In this document: piece after piece, positions 6,489 through 13,481 of the stretch | Numbering within the stretch: position 1 is the stretch's first letter | How the letters are laid out: each line of letters starts with the position of its first letter | DNA from: an uncultured Oscillospiraceae bacterium | GTDB taxonomy: Bacteria > Bacillota > Clostridia > Oscillospirales > Acutalibacteraceae | NCBI GenBank assembly: GCA_900543795.1 | Contig: UQSH01000044.1 | Location: 1 to 13,481 of the forward strand | DNA length: 13,481 nt | Direction of reading: 5' to 3' | Translations under genes and position numbers: made by a program | Notes under the pieces: model-generated | Databases searched by the model: none | What the model saw: only the letters and a program-made list of their open reading frames with translations | Told to the model about the DNA's origin: nothing

Positions 6489-7154
6489 CTATTTTTTAAA
6501 TGAAATCTTGTTTTCCTCGCCTTTTATTAATCGCTTAATATTCTCTCTGTGAGCAGTAATAACTATTACCGCAAATAAAACAGCAATAAGAGTTAAAAAA
6601 AGATTTTTATAAAAGCAGGTTATCAATACGGGAAACAAAGCCGCAACTGTAACTGAGCCGAGGCTTATCATTTTGGAAATTGCAACAATTGCTGCAAAAA
6701 TAACAAAGAGAATCAGTGCAATTCGCCAATCAACCAAAATTACCATACCTGTGCATGCCGCCATTCCCTTTCCGCCTTTAAACTTGAAAAAGCACGGGAA
6801 TATATGACCTAAAAGGCAAAAAAAACCGGCAAATTCCTTTTGAAAAATCAAAACGGCTTGCTCATCGGCATCATTTTGAAAAGCAAAAAGATATTTAAAA
6901 TCAACATTAAGAATCGCAAAAGCTATTGCAACCGAAACGAAAACCTTAAAAATGTCTCCGAGCATTGTCAAAGCGGCATATTTTTTTCCGTAGGTGCGAA
7001 GCATATTAGTTGCACCTGCATTTCCGCTACCGCTTTCTCTTATATCTTTTTTTGCAACAGAGCGGGAAAGTATTATTGAAAAATTCAAGCTTCCGAGAAA
7101 ATATGAAATAACCGCAATAGCAAGAAATTTAATAATTATATTAGCGTCTATCAC
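6489..7154 (-). CDS. plsY: Acyl-phosphate--glycerol-3-phosphate acyltransferase PlsY
   Basis: PlsY is an integral membrane enzyme that moves an acyl group from acyl-phosphate to glycerol-3-phosphate, giving lysophosphatidic acid for phospholipid synthesis. The 221-residue product shows the three conserved loops: GSLNFSIILSR (21-31), SGSGNAGATN (41-50) and GHIFPCFFKFKGGKG (116-130), plus HRENIKRL near the end and about five to seven hydrophobic segments. Two points are odd. Motif 1 has Asn-Phe where many homologues have Ile-Pro. The loop before motif 3 (about 83-110, including QNDADEQAV) is longer than usual, so the protein is slightly large. It starts with GTG, overlapping the der stop by four bases (GTGA), so it is coupled to der. 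PlsX, the source of its acyl-phosphate substrate, is not in this window. Confidence 0.93.
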   Translation of the reverse strand: MIDANIIIKFLAIAVISYFLGSLNFSIILSRSVAKKDIRESGSGNAGATNMLRTYGKKYAALTMLGDIFKVFVSVAIAFAILNVDFKYLFAFQNDADEQAVLIFQKEFAGFFCLLGHIFPCFFKFKGGKGMAACTGMVILVDWRIALILFVIFAAIVAISKMISLGSVTVAALFPVLITCFYKNLFLTLIAVLFAVIVITAHRENIKRLIKGEENKISFKK

Positions 7155-8476
7155 TTTTTGCCCTCTCCCCTTTCTCTTATAATAAACCTAACAGGAGTGC
7201 CCGTTAAGCCGAAAACCTCTCTTATTTGGTTTTCGAGATAGCGTTGATATGAAAAATGAAACAGTTCTTCATTGTTTACAAAGAAAACAAATGTGGGAGG
7301 TCTTGTTGAGGCCTGCGTCATATAATAAATTTTGAGCCTTTTTCCTTTATCGGTGGGAGGCTGCACTCTTGCAGTTGCAACGGAAAGAACCTCATTAAGC
7401 CTGCCCGTTGAAATTCTCATTGAATTTTGAGAATGAACAAAAGCAATATTTTCAAAAAGCTTATCTATTCTTTGACCTGTTTTTGCAGAAATAAACAAGA
7501 TGGGAGCATAGCTCATAAACGAAAAATCGTTTTGAAGCTTCTTTCTGAATTCGTTCATTGTTGAGCCGTCCTTTTCAACAGCGTCCCACTTATTCACGGC
7601 TATAACACAAGCCTTTCCCTGTTCGAGAGCAATGCCTGCAACCTTTGAATCCTGCTCTGTAAAGCCCTCACACGCATCTATCATAATTACGCAAACATTT
7701 GCACGCTCAACAGCCATTCTCGCACGGATAATGCTGAATTTTTCAATTGAATCATTAATTCTGCTTTTGCGCCTGATACCTGCCGTGTCTATAAAATTGA
7801 ATTTGCCGTATTCATTTTCAATAAAGGTGTCTGTTGCATCTCTTGTTGTTCCGGCAATATCGGAAACGATAGCTCTGTTTTCTCCGCTTATTTTATTAAT
7901 AAGCGATGATTTGCCAACATTTGGCTTTCCGATTATTGCAACACTTATAATTTCATCATCTTCCTCTTCCTCTGTGCAATCGGGAAGATATTTAATTACC
8001 TCATCAAGCAAATCTCCGGTTCCGTGTCCGTGAACAGAGGAAACGGCAATCGGATCGCCTAATCCAAGATTATAAAATTCATAAAATTCCGGAGACGGAG
8101 CACCGATACTGTCGCATTTATTAACGCATAGAATAATCGGCTTTCCGCTTTTTTGAAGCATTGAAGCAACCTCATAATCAGTTGCAACAACACCGCAGTT
8201 TAAATCTGTTACAAGAATTATTACATCTGCCGTATCAATGGCAATTTCAGCCTGAGAACGCATTTGACTGAGAATTACATCATTGGTGTTCGGCTCTATA
8301 CCGCCTGTGTCAACAAGTAAAAACCTGTTATTAAGCCACTCGCAGTCGCCGTATATTCTGTCTCTCGTAACGCCCGGGGTATCGTCAACAATTGAAAGCC
8401 TTGAACCCACAAGCTTATTAAAAAGAGTTGATTTGCCCACATTCGGTCTTCCGACTATGGCAACAACCGGCTTCAT
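7151..8476 (-). CDS. der: Ribosome-assembly GTPase Der (EngA)
   Basis: Der is a tandem-domain GTPase needed for 50S subunit maturation; it acts in the cytoplasm on pre-50S particles. The 441-residue product has G domain 1 with GRPNVGKS (9-16), DTGG (56-59) and NKCD (119-122). G domain 2 has GKPNVGKS (183-190), DTAG (230-233), NKWD (295-298) and a later SAK. An acidic linker (about 166-175, TEEEEDDEI) joins them, and a C-terminal KH-like domain follows. An ORF extending to 8521 exists, but the ATG at 8476 starts exactly at the conserved MKPVVAIVGRPN and has an AGGAGG site at 7-base spacing. The ATG at 8482 would be too close to that site. A hairpin separates der from rpmF, and the stop overlaps plsY. 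Both G domains look complete. Confidence 0.97.
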   Translation of the reverse strand: MKPVVAIVGRPNVGKSTLFNKLVGSRLSIVDDTPGVTRDRIYGDCEWLNNRFLLVDTGGIEPNTNDVILSQMRSQAEIAIDTADVIILVTDLNCGVVATDYEVASMLQKSGKPIILCVNKCDSIGAPSPEFYEFYNLGLGDPIAVSSVHGHGTGDLLDEVIKYLPDCTEEEEDDEIISVAIIGKPNVGKSSLINKISGENRAIVSDIAGTTRDATDTFIENEYGKFNFIDTAGIRRKSRINDSIEKFSIIRARMAVERANVCVIMIDACEGFTEQDSKVAGIALEQGKACVIAVNKWDAVEKDGSTMNEFRKKLQNDFSFMSYAPILFISAKTGQRIDKLFENIAFVHSQNSMRISTGRLNEVLSVATARVQPPTDKGKRLKIYYMTQASTRPPTFVFFVNNEELFHFSYQRYLENQIREVFGLTGTPVRFIIRERGEGKK

Positions 8477-8503
8477 AACCATACCTCCTAAAAGCTTATT
8501 AAT

Positions 8504-8533
8504 AACAAGAAAGACGGACAATAATGCCCGTCT
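8504..8533 (-). terminator. Hairpin between rpmF and der, possible partial terminator
   Basis: On the minus strand AGACGGGCA pairs with TGTCCGTCT around a TTAT loop (8533-8512), 9 base pairs including one G-U, followed by TTCTTGTT. The short T-run suggests a leaky terminator or an RNA-stabilising 3' stem that would let rpmF be expressed above der and plsY. The stem is seen; the role is inference. Confidence 0.55.
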
Positions 8534-8548
8534 GAAATGTTAAAGCGA

Positions 8549-8734
8549 TTATGCTTCTTCCTTAGCCACAACTTGCTTGCCATTGTAGTATCCGCAGCTT
8601 GAGCAAACCTTGTGCGGTACTGTGTAAGCTGCACAGTTCGGACACTTAACAAGTGTAGGAGCGTCTAATTTCCAAACGCTTGAACGTCTCTTATTCTTTC
8701 TTGCTGTTGAAACTCGTCTTTTTGGTACTGCCAT
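8549..8734 (-). CDS. rpmF: Large ribosomal subunit protein bL32 (zinc-ribbon form)
   Basis: This 61-residue basic protein is a 50S subunit component. It begins with the typical MAVPKRRVSTARKNKRRS and has a zinc ribbon from CPNC (31-34) and CSSC (44-47), the C+ form. An AAAGGAGG site precedes the ATG at 8734. It follows yceD with a 29-base gap, the pairing seen in most bacteria, and is followed by a hairpin and then der. In many genomes plsX follows rpmF; here der and plsY do instead. Both ribosomal proteins in this window are zinc-binding versions, and no zinc-independent paralogue is visible. Confidence 0.97.
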   Translation of the reverse strand: MAVPKRRVSTARKNKRRSSVWKLDAPTLVKCPNCAAYTVPHKVCSSCGYYNGKQVVAKEEA

Positions 8735-8763
8735 TTTTATAGCCTCCTTTAATAATAAGCGAA

Positions 8764-9267
8764 TTATTCATCTTCATCAAGCAGTTGAAGCAAAGCCTCC
8801 AAGCGAGGATCTGTTGCCTTTTCACAGCTGCATTCTCCGAAGTTTAAATTTTTACCGCAATTTTGGCACAACCCCCTGCAATCATCTTTGCAAAGAATTT
8901 TGCTTGGTAAAAACAATTGAATTTCCTCTTGAATAAGTTCATCTAAATCAAGAACTCCGCCCTCAACAACGATATAATTATCGAAATCAACATCATTTTC
9001 AAGCTGCGGAACAAGAATTTTATTAAGAGAAAAATTCATAACTCTGTTTACCTGTTCTGCACATCTATCACAAAAGCCGTCAAAATCAAAGGAAACATCA
9101 GCATCAAGCTTAACCACGCCTGCCGACTGACTGACAGAGCCCTTGATTAGCACGCCGTTTTTTATTGGATTATATGTGCTGTAAACTAAATCAGCGAGAG
9201 GCAAATTATAGTTGATTGAAACAGGCTTGTCATCTCCGTTAAAGAGATTTGAAACATCAATTTTCAT
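8764..9267 (-). CDS. yceD: YceD/YlbN family protein (DUF177)
   Basis: This 167-residue protein belongs to the DUF177 family encoded next to rpmF in most bacteria. Family knowledge links it to 23S rRNA or 50S maturation, but its exact reaction is not settled. The sequence has an N-terminal beta-rich part with the CDRC pair (Cys66, Cys69). The acidic middle segment LDLDELIQEEIQLFLPSK (106-123) is characteristic of the family. A cysteine-rich C-terminal patch follows with Cys126, Cys130, Cys134, Cys137, Cys146 and Cys148, which probably binds metal. The ATG at 9267 has a GAGGTGAG site and lies about 28 bases below an almost perfect sigma-A promoter, so it is the first gene of yceD-rpmF-der-plsY. 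The C-terminus is acidic (LLDEDE). Confidence 0.93.
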   Translation of the reverse strand: MKIDVSNLFNGDDKPVSINYNLPLADLVYSTYNPIKNGVLIKGSVSQSAGVVKLDADVSFDFDGFCDRCAEQVNRVMNFSLNKILVPQLENDVDFDNYIVVEGGVLDLDELIQEEIQLFLPSKILCKDDCRGLCQNCGKNLNFGECSCEKATDPRLEALLQLLDEDE

Positions 9268-9294
9268 AAACTCACCTCATCCTGCACTTTTAGT

Positions 9295-9323
9295 ATTATA
9301 TATATAAGAAACGGGTTTGTCAA
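9295..9323 (-). promoter_or_regulatory. Consensus sigma-A promoter of yceD-rpmF-der-plsY
   Basis: On the minus strand TTGACA (9323-9318) and TATAAT (9300-9295) are both perfect and separated by exactly 17 bases. The start should fall near 9288, giving a leader of about 20 bases. This is the strongest promoter in the window, as expected for a ribosomal protein operon. Confidence 0.92.
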
Positions 9324-9330
9324 TAGAAAA

Positions 9331-9361
9331 TTAATAAAAAAGGCGTGGAAATCCACGCCTT
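9331..9361 (-). terminator. Intrinsic terminator of the pgi / P-loop protein unit
   Basis: On the minus strand AAGGCGTGG pairs with CCACGCCTT around an ATTT loop (9361-9340), 9 GC-rich base pairs followed by TTTTTATTAA. It starts 10 bases after the stop codon of the P-loop gene and lies just before the yceD promoter, so the two units are cleanly separated. Confidence 0.95.
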
Positions 9362-9371
9362 AAATGATTGA

Positions 9372-9788
9372 TTATAATTCTTCGCAATAATCAAAAATTT
9401 CAACGGGTAAATCAACCTTATCGCAGCTGATTGTGAAATAGAAATTAACATCTGTTGCTTCCGAAAGCTGAGAGAGCATATCGAAGAACTGAGGAAGCTT
9501 CTCATATTCACGGCCCACAATTTTGAAGGTTGCATCAACAAGAACATCGGTTACATCATAATTTCCTGCACAAATGCCTGCAAGGAAGCCGTAAAACGCC
9601 TTACAACCGTTAATGCTGTATGTTTCGGTTTCAAGAAGGCGTGCCTTTGATGAAATATCATAGGTGAGTTTCGGTTCTTTTTCAACGCAAACAACATTGC
9701 CGTCTGAGTTTTCAACACAGGAGTTAACAAGGTCGATAAGCTTTTTTGTTTTTCCGGAACCTTTATTACCAATAATTAATTTAATCAT
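9372..9788 (-). CDS. Small P-loop NTPase of unknown function
   Basis: I do not recognise a named family. The 138-residue product opens directly with a strand and Walker A, GNKGSGKT (7-14), where Lys13 and Thr14 should bind phosphate and magnesium. A second strand is VVCVEKE (32-38). A Walker-B-like strand, DVLVDATF (81-88), has Asp85 as the likely magnesium ligand but no glutamate right after it. Another strand, VNFYFTISCD (114-123), could be the sensor strand. There is no signal peptide or membrane segment, so it should be cytoplasmic. At this size it is a minimal P-loop core without an obvious effector domain. The ATG at 9788 has a GGAGG site. It follows pgi by 36 bases with no terminator between, so they are probably co-transcribed. 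Automatic annotation might call such proteins ATP-binding or PilT-like; I see no support for PilT. Confidence 0.85.
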   Translation of the reverse strand: MIKLIIGNKGSGKTKKLIDLVNSCVENSDGNVVCVEKEPKLTYDISSKARLLETETYSINGCKAFYGFLAGICAGNYDVTDVLVDATFKIVGREYEKLPQFFDMLSQLSEATDVNFYFTISCDKVDLPVEIFDYCEEL

Positions 9789-9824
9789 TTATATTTCCTC
9801 CAAGGGTTTTATTTCATTTATATA

Positions 9825-11174
9825 TTAACATATACCGAGTTCTTTTTCAAGTTTATTTTTTTCACTTTCATAGCCGGGCTTTCCGAGAAGTGCAAACATA
9901 TTCCTCTTATAGCTTTCAACACCGGGCTGATTAAACGGATTTACGCCTAAAATATAGCCTGAAACGGCGCAAGCCTTCTCGAAGAAATAAATCATATATC
10001 CAAGGTCTGCCTCGGAAATTGACTCTGCTTCAATGATAAGATTCGGAACTCCGCCCTCTGTGTGAGCAAGGAGAGTTCCCTGCCTTGCCTTATCGTTAAC
10101 ATAGCTTAATGATTTACCTGCAAGGAAATTAAGACCGTCAATATTGCCCTCCTGCTCGGTAATTACAAAATCGCTGAGAGGATTATTAAACTTAATGCAG
10201 GTTTCAAACATAAGCCTTGATCCGCTTTCCTGAATAAACTGACCTACCGAATGAAGGTCTGTTGAGAAAATACAAGAAACGGGATAGAGCCCCTTGCCGT
10301 CTTTACCCTCGCTTTCCGCAAAAAGCTGCTTGAGCCATTCGTTAAACATTGTCATACACGGCTCATAGGAAATAAAGCATTCAAGAGATTTGCCCTTATT
10401 ATAAAATACATTTCTTACAGCGGCGTATTTAAGACAGTCATTACTGTTAATATCCTCGCTGACAAGCTCGTTCTGTGCAAGCCTTGCACCGTCCATAAGA
10501 GCTTTAATATCAATTCCTGCAACTGCAATAGGAAGAAGTCCGACTGCTGTTAAAACAGAATATCTGCCTCCGACATCATCAGGCACAACAAAGGTTTCAT
10601 AGCCCTCCTCGTCTGCAAGTCCTTTAAGGGTTCCCTTTGCCTTATCGGTTGTGCAGAAAATTCTTTTTGCAGCCTCTTCCTTTGAGTATTTTTTATAAAC
10701 AAGATCACGGAAAACACGAAAAGCGATAGCGGGCTCTGTTGTTGTTCCGCTCTTTGAAATAACATTTACGCAAATATCCTTATCCTCACATATAGCAAGC
10801 AGCTCGTTAAGCATAGACGGACTGATGGTGTTGCCGATAAAATAAATCTGCGGCGTTTCCTTTGCAAGTGCGTTGTAATTAGGAGATTTGAGTGCTTCAA
10901 TTACGGCTCTTGCACCAAGATAGGAGCCGCCGATACCGATAACAATAAGAATATCGGAATTGTTCTTAATATATTCGGCTGCTTTTTCTATTCTTGCAAA
11001 TTCTTCTTTATCATAATCCGTGGGAAGAGTAACCCAACCTAAGAAATCATTTCCCTCTCCCGTTTTATTATGAAGCGTTCTCATAGCTTCAACGGCCTTG
11101 GGTGCCTCTGCAAGAAGTTCCTCATCGGAAATAAATTTTTCTGCATACTTATTAATAAATTTCAATTTTGACAT
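9825..11174 (-). CDS. pgi: Glucose-6-phosphate isomerase
   Basis: This cytoplasmic enzyme interconverts glucose-6-phosphate and fructose-6-phosphate in glycolysis and gluconeogenesis. The 449-residue product is the shorter Firmicute type with two SIS domains. Visible motifs are GIGGSYLGARAV (80-91), the phosphate-binding SKSGTTTE (140-147), GGRYSVLTAVGLLP (202-215), the catalytic-glutamate region QLFAESEGKDGKG (283-295), STDLHSVGQFIQE (304-316) and the C-terminal SYKRNMFALLGKPGY with the conserved lysine. It is the first gene of a unit with a small P-loop protein. Its own promoter lies at 11202-11230. The ribosome binding site (AAGGGAA) is modest. No residue appears missing. Confidence 0.98.
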   Translation of the reverse strand: MSKLKFINKYAEKFISDEELLAEAPKAVEAMRTLHNKTGEGNDFLGWVTLPTDYDKEEFARIEKAAEYIKNNSDILIVIGIGGSYLGARAVIEALKSPNYNALAKETPQIYFIGNTISPSMLNELLAICEDKDICVNVISKSGTTTEPAIAFRVFRDLVYKKYSKEEAAKRIFCTTDKAKGTLKGLADEEGYETFVVPDDVGGRYSVLTAVGLLPIAVAGIDIKALMDGARLAQNELVSEDINSNDCLKYAAVRNVFYNKGKSLECFISYEPCMTMFNEWLKQLFAESEGKDGKGLYPVSCIFSTDLHSVGQFIQESGSRLMFETCIKFNNPLSDFVITEQEGNIDGLNFLAGKSLSYVNDKARQGTLLAHTEGGVPNLIIEAESISEADLGYMIYFFEKACAVSGYILGVNPFNQPGVESYKRNMFALLGKPGYESEKNKLEKELGIC

Positions 11175-11201
11175 AAAATTCCCTTCTTTCCAACTTGGTA
11201 T

Positions 11202-11230
11202 ATTCTACAACAAATTAATAAGAATATCAA
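11202..11230 (-). promoter_or_regulatory. Sigma-A promoter of pgi
   Basis: On the minus strand TTGATA (11230-11225) and TAGAAT (11207-11202) are separated by 17 bases, about 27 bases before the pgi start. The dacF stop is only 10 bases upstream of the -35, and no terminator is visible between them, so some dacF read-through into pgi is possible. Confidence 0.78.
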
Positions 11231-11239
11231 CTGTTTTTA

Positions 11240-12379
11240 TTAAATATTGCGTAACATTTCTTTAAATATATAATTAAAGCTGATTTTTTCTATTGCCTTT
11301 GAGGAATAGAGCTTAACGGACTTTATTAAATCACCGTTTGAATAAATACAAATTTCGCCGAGAGATTGATTTTCCTCAATCGGAGCCTTAACCTCTTGCT
11401 GTGTTTTATACTCATAGGATATATCGCCGTTTCCTTTTTTAATCATCAGCTTATCGGTTTGATTATAAACGGGAACAATTTCCTTTTCAACTCCGTTCCT
11501 AACCTTAACGGCGGTTATTTGATTTATATCAATTTCAGGTGCTATACCCTCATAGTTTGCGAAGCCGTAATCAAGAAGATTTGATGCGCTTTGAAATCTT
11601 TCATCACTTGTTTTAGCTCCTAAAACAACTGCAATCAGTGTCATACCGTTTTGCGTTGCAGTTGCACAAACACAAAATCCCGCCTTTGATGTTGTACCTG
11701 TTTTCAGTCCTGTTATACCGTTATATTTGTTAACAAGCTTATTGGTGTTATTAAGCTCGGTTTTTCCGTCTCTCAAATAATCAAGCCAAATTGTTGTATA
11801 GTCATAAATTAAATCATATTTAAGCACTTCTTTTGCGATAACAGCCAAATCGTATGCACAGGAATAATGGCTTTTAACCGTGTCATCAAGACCTGTGCAG
11901 TTTTCAAAATTTGTATTTTTAAGACCTAACTGTGCCGCTTTTTCATTCATCATATTTACAAACGCCTGTGATGAGCCGGCAATATATTCGCCTAAAGCCG
12001 TGCAAGCATCGTTTGCGGAAGCAACAACAACTGCTTTAAACAAATCATTAACGCTCATTTTTTCGCCAACCTCAAGCCAAATCTGCGAGCCGCCCATTTC
12101 TACGGCAGATTCACTTGCAGAAACCTCATCCTCGAGTGAAATTTTGCCGCTTTCAATCGCTTCAAGAACAAGAAGTATGCTCATAATTTTCGTTACGGAA
12201 GCAGGTGAAAGATGCTCATAAGCATTCCTTTCATATATAATATCCCCTGTATCGGCGCATATTAATATGGAAGATTTAGAAAAATCCTCTATTTGAGCAT
12301 TTTCCTCAAGTGCAAAGCATATAACGGGACTCGGCAGGCTTATAATAAAGCTTAGAATTAAAGATAATATTTTTTTCAT
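11240..12379 (-). CDS. dacF: Serine-type D-Ala-D-Ala carboxypeptidase (class C-type PBP, DacF-like)
   Basis: This secreted peptidase removes the terminal D-alanine from peptidoglycan stem peptides and so limits cross-linking. From the ATG at 12379 the product has 379 residues. It has a signal peptide (MKKILSLILSFIISLPSPVI, then cleavage near CFA-LEE). The peptidase S11 domain contains all three active-site motifs: SVTK (Ser61, Lys64), SAN (121-123) and KTG (226-228). A PBP5-like C-terminal beta domain (about 280-345) follows. The last about 30 residues could form a short membrane-associating helix, but this is not obvious. A TTG four codons upstream is possible; I prefer the ATG because it begins the signal peptide and has a GGTGA site. 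dacA/dacF/dacB paralogues cannot be separated from sequence alone. It is divergent from mtaB. Confidence 0.92.
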   Translation of the reverse strand: MKKILSLILSFIISLPSPVICFALEENAQIEDFSKSSILICADTGDIIYERNAYEHLSPASVTKIMSILLVLEAIESGKISLEDEVSASESAVEMGGSQIWLEVGEKMSVNDLFKAVVVASANDACTALGEYIAGSSQAFVNMMNEKAAQLGLKNTNFENCTGLDDTVKSHYSCAYDLAVIAKEVLKYDLIYDYTTIWLDYLRDGKTELNNTNKLVNKYNGITGLKTGTTSKAGFCVCATATQNGMTLIAVVLGAKTSDERFQSASNLLDYGFANYEGIAPEIDINQITAVKVRNGVEKEIVPVYNQTDKLMIKKGNGDISYEYKTQQEVKAPIEENQSLGEICIYSNGDLIKSVKLYSSKAIEKISFNYIFKEMLRNI

Positions 12380-12411
12380 TATAATCACCAATAAATCATA
12401 TTCATTTGCAG

Positions 12412-12440
12412 TTGTATTAATAACTTTCTTTTGATATAAT
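12412..12440 (+). promoter_or_regulatory. Sigma-A promoter of mtaB
   Basis: TTGTAT (12412-12417) and a perfect TATAAT (12435-12440) are separated by 17 bases, about 30 bases before the mtaB start. It lies in the short divergent gap between dacF and mtaB. I could not find an equally good promoter for dacF on the other strand. Confidence 0.75.
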
Positions 12441-12470
12441 AATAGTCAAACAAAACTGAAAGGTATTACT

Positions 12471-13481
12471 ATGAAAGCGGCATTTTATACATTAGGTTGC
12501 AAGGTTAATCAAACAGAAAGCGAATATATGGCGGAGCTTCTCTCAAAAGCAGGCTTTCAAATCGTTTCTCCTAATGAGGAGGCTGATTTTTATATTATAA
12601 ACTCCTGCACGGTAACGGCAACCGCCGATCAAAAAACAAGGCAGAATATAAGAAAATTTAAAAGAAAGCATCCCGATTCGGCAGTTATTTTAACAGGCTG
12701 TATGCCGCAGGCGTTTCCTGAGGAAGCAAGAGTCATTGCCGAGGCTGATATAATTTTAGGAAATAAAAACGACAATGATATTCTTTCTTTGATAAATCAA
12801 TACAACATAACAAAAAGCAGAATTATTGATATAAGCAGCCACCAAACAGGAGATAAATTTACAGACTGCTCCATTAACGGCTTCGGCGGAAGAATAAGAG
12901 CGTTTGTTAAAATTGAGGACGGGTGCGACAGATTTTGCTCTTACTGCATTATTCCCAAAAGCAGAGGCAGAGTTCGTTCAAAGTCGCCGGAGGTGCTTCG
13001 TAAAGAAATATATGAGCTTGCCGAAAATTCCGTTAAGGAAATTGTTTTGGTTGGAATTAACCTTTCTGCGTACGGCAAGGGCGAGGACTTTAATCTTATT
13101 GACGCAGTTAAAATATGCAATGAAGCAGAAGGAATAAAAAGAATCCGGCTCGGAAGTCTTGAACCGGATCATATAACAGATGAAATTTTAACAGAGCTTT
13201 CAAAAATTGAAAAATTCTGTCCGCAGTTTCATATTTCCCTTCAAAGCGGATGCAACAAAACTCTTAAAAATATGAACAGAAAATACACCGCAGAGGAATA
13301 TAAAGCACTTTGCGATAAGATCAGAAGCACCTTTAAAAATCCATCTATAACAACAGATGTTATGGTTGGCTTTAACGAGGAAGCCGAGGAGGATTTCATT
13401 GAAAGCCTTAACTTTGTTAAAAGCATAGGCTTTGAAAAGGTGCACACCTTCCCCTATTCGGAAAGAAAAGGAACAAGGGCT
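12471..13481 (+). CDS. mtaB: tRNA (ms2-t6A37) methylthiotransferase MtaB, partial (3' end beyond window)
   Basis: MtaB is a radical-SAM methylthiotransferase that converts t6A37 to ms2t6A37 in tRNAs reading ANN codons. The frame is open for 337 codons to the window edge. The N-terminal methylthiotransferase domain has cluster cysteines Cys10 in TLGCKVNQTE (the LGCKVN form is typical of MtaB rather than MiaB or RimO), Cys46 (NSCTVT) and Cys77 (TGCMPQ). The radical-SAM motif CDRFCSYC has Cys152, Cys156 and Cys159, followed by IIPKSRGRVRS. Family members are usually about 430 residues, so the end of the SAM barrel and the TRAM domain are missing because of the cut. The ATG at 12471 has an AAAGG site. 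The gene is divergent from dacF and has its own promoter. Confidence 0.94.
   Translation, partial: MKAAFYTLGCKVNQTESEYMAELLSKAGFQIVSPNEEADFYIINSCTVTATADQKTRQNIRKFKRKHPDSAVILTGCMPQAFPEEARVIAEADIILGNKNDNDILSLINQYNITKSRIIDISSHQTGDKFTDCSINGFGGRIRAFVKIEDGCDRFCSYCIIPKSRGRVRSKSPEVLRKEIYELAENSVKEIVLVGINLSAYGKGEDFNLIDAVKICNEAEGIKRIRLGSLEPDHITDEILTELSKIEKFCPQFHISLQSGCNKTLKNMNRKYTAEEYKALCDKIRSTFKNPSITTDVMVGFNEEAEEDFIESLNFVKSIGFEKVHTFPYSERKGTRA

Noticed and set aside
9551..9772. Second ORF overlapping the P-loop gene
   Set aside because: It is a different frame of the same minus-strand segment, with no ribosome binding site of its own and no motif; the P-loop frame has Walker A and a GGAGG site.
12392..12470. 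Minus-strand promoter for dacF using TATGAT near 12400
   Set aside because: The matching -35 (TTATTA) is poor and the leader would be only about ten bases, so I do not call it.
1..13481. Search for CRISPR arrays, IS elements, toxin-antitoxin or defence genes, tRNA genes
   Set aside because: No spaced direct repeats, transposase or nuclease motifs, or tRNA-like folds were seen; the genes present are ordinary chromosomal housekeeping genes.

Overview
The window looks like a chromosomal housekeeping segment from a low-GC, AT-rich Firmicute, most likely a gut-type clostridium (Oscillospiraceae/Ruminococcaceae-like; this placement is inference). Supporting signs are strong AGGAGG-type ribosome binding sites, sigma-A promoters with 17-bp spacers, a T-box riboswitch, zinc-ribbon forms of bL28 and bL32, and RimO next to recA-recX. 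I see no mobile element, prophage, CRISPR array, tRNA or rRNA gene, or defence system. Nearly every gene belongs to a well-known family. The best candidates for new biology are the T-box leader and one small uncharacterised P-loop protein.

Layout, left to right. Positions 1-91 hold three consecutive inverted repeats but no gene. On the minus strand, cysE-cysS (2122 down to 92) makes O-acetylserine for cysteine synthesis and charges tRNA-Cys. Both genes sit behind a cysteine T-box leader (about 2384-2123) with specifier codon UGC, a T-box sequence and an intrinsic terminator. Just upstream, also on the minus strand, is the tightly packed recA-recX-rimO-pgsA unit (6062 down to 2422): recombinase, its modulator, ribosomal protein S12 methylthiotransferase and phosphatidylglycerophosphate synthase. 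Its genes overlap by 1 to 11 bases. No terminator is visible between pgsA and the T-box leader. The recA promoter is divergent from that of rpmB (bL28, + strand, 6250-6435), which ends at a bidirectional terminator facing plsY.

The yceD-rpmF-der-plsY unit (minus strand, 9267 down to 6489) starts from a near-perfect sigma-A promoter. It combines a DUF177/YceD protein, bL32, the ribosome-assembly GTPase Der and the membrane acyltransferase PlsY. A hairpin lies between rpmF and der. Next comes a two-gene unit, pgi followed by a small P-loop NTPase of unknown function (11174 down to 9372), with its own promoter and a strong terminator. Last, a secreted D-Ala-D-Ala carboxypeptidase gene (dacF-like, minus strand) lies back to back with mtaB (+ strand), a tRNA methylthiotransferase gene cut by the right edge of the window.

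Taken together the segment covers translation (CysS, bL28, bL32, Der, RimO, MtaB), envelope and lipid synthesis (PgsA, PlsY, DacF), DNA repair (RecA, RecX), cysteine supply (CysE) and central carbon metabolism (Pgi).
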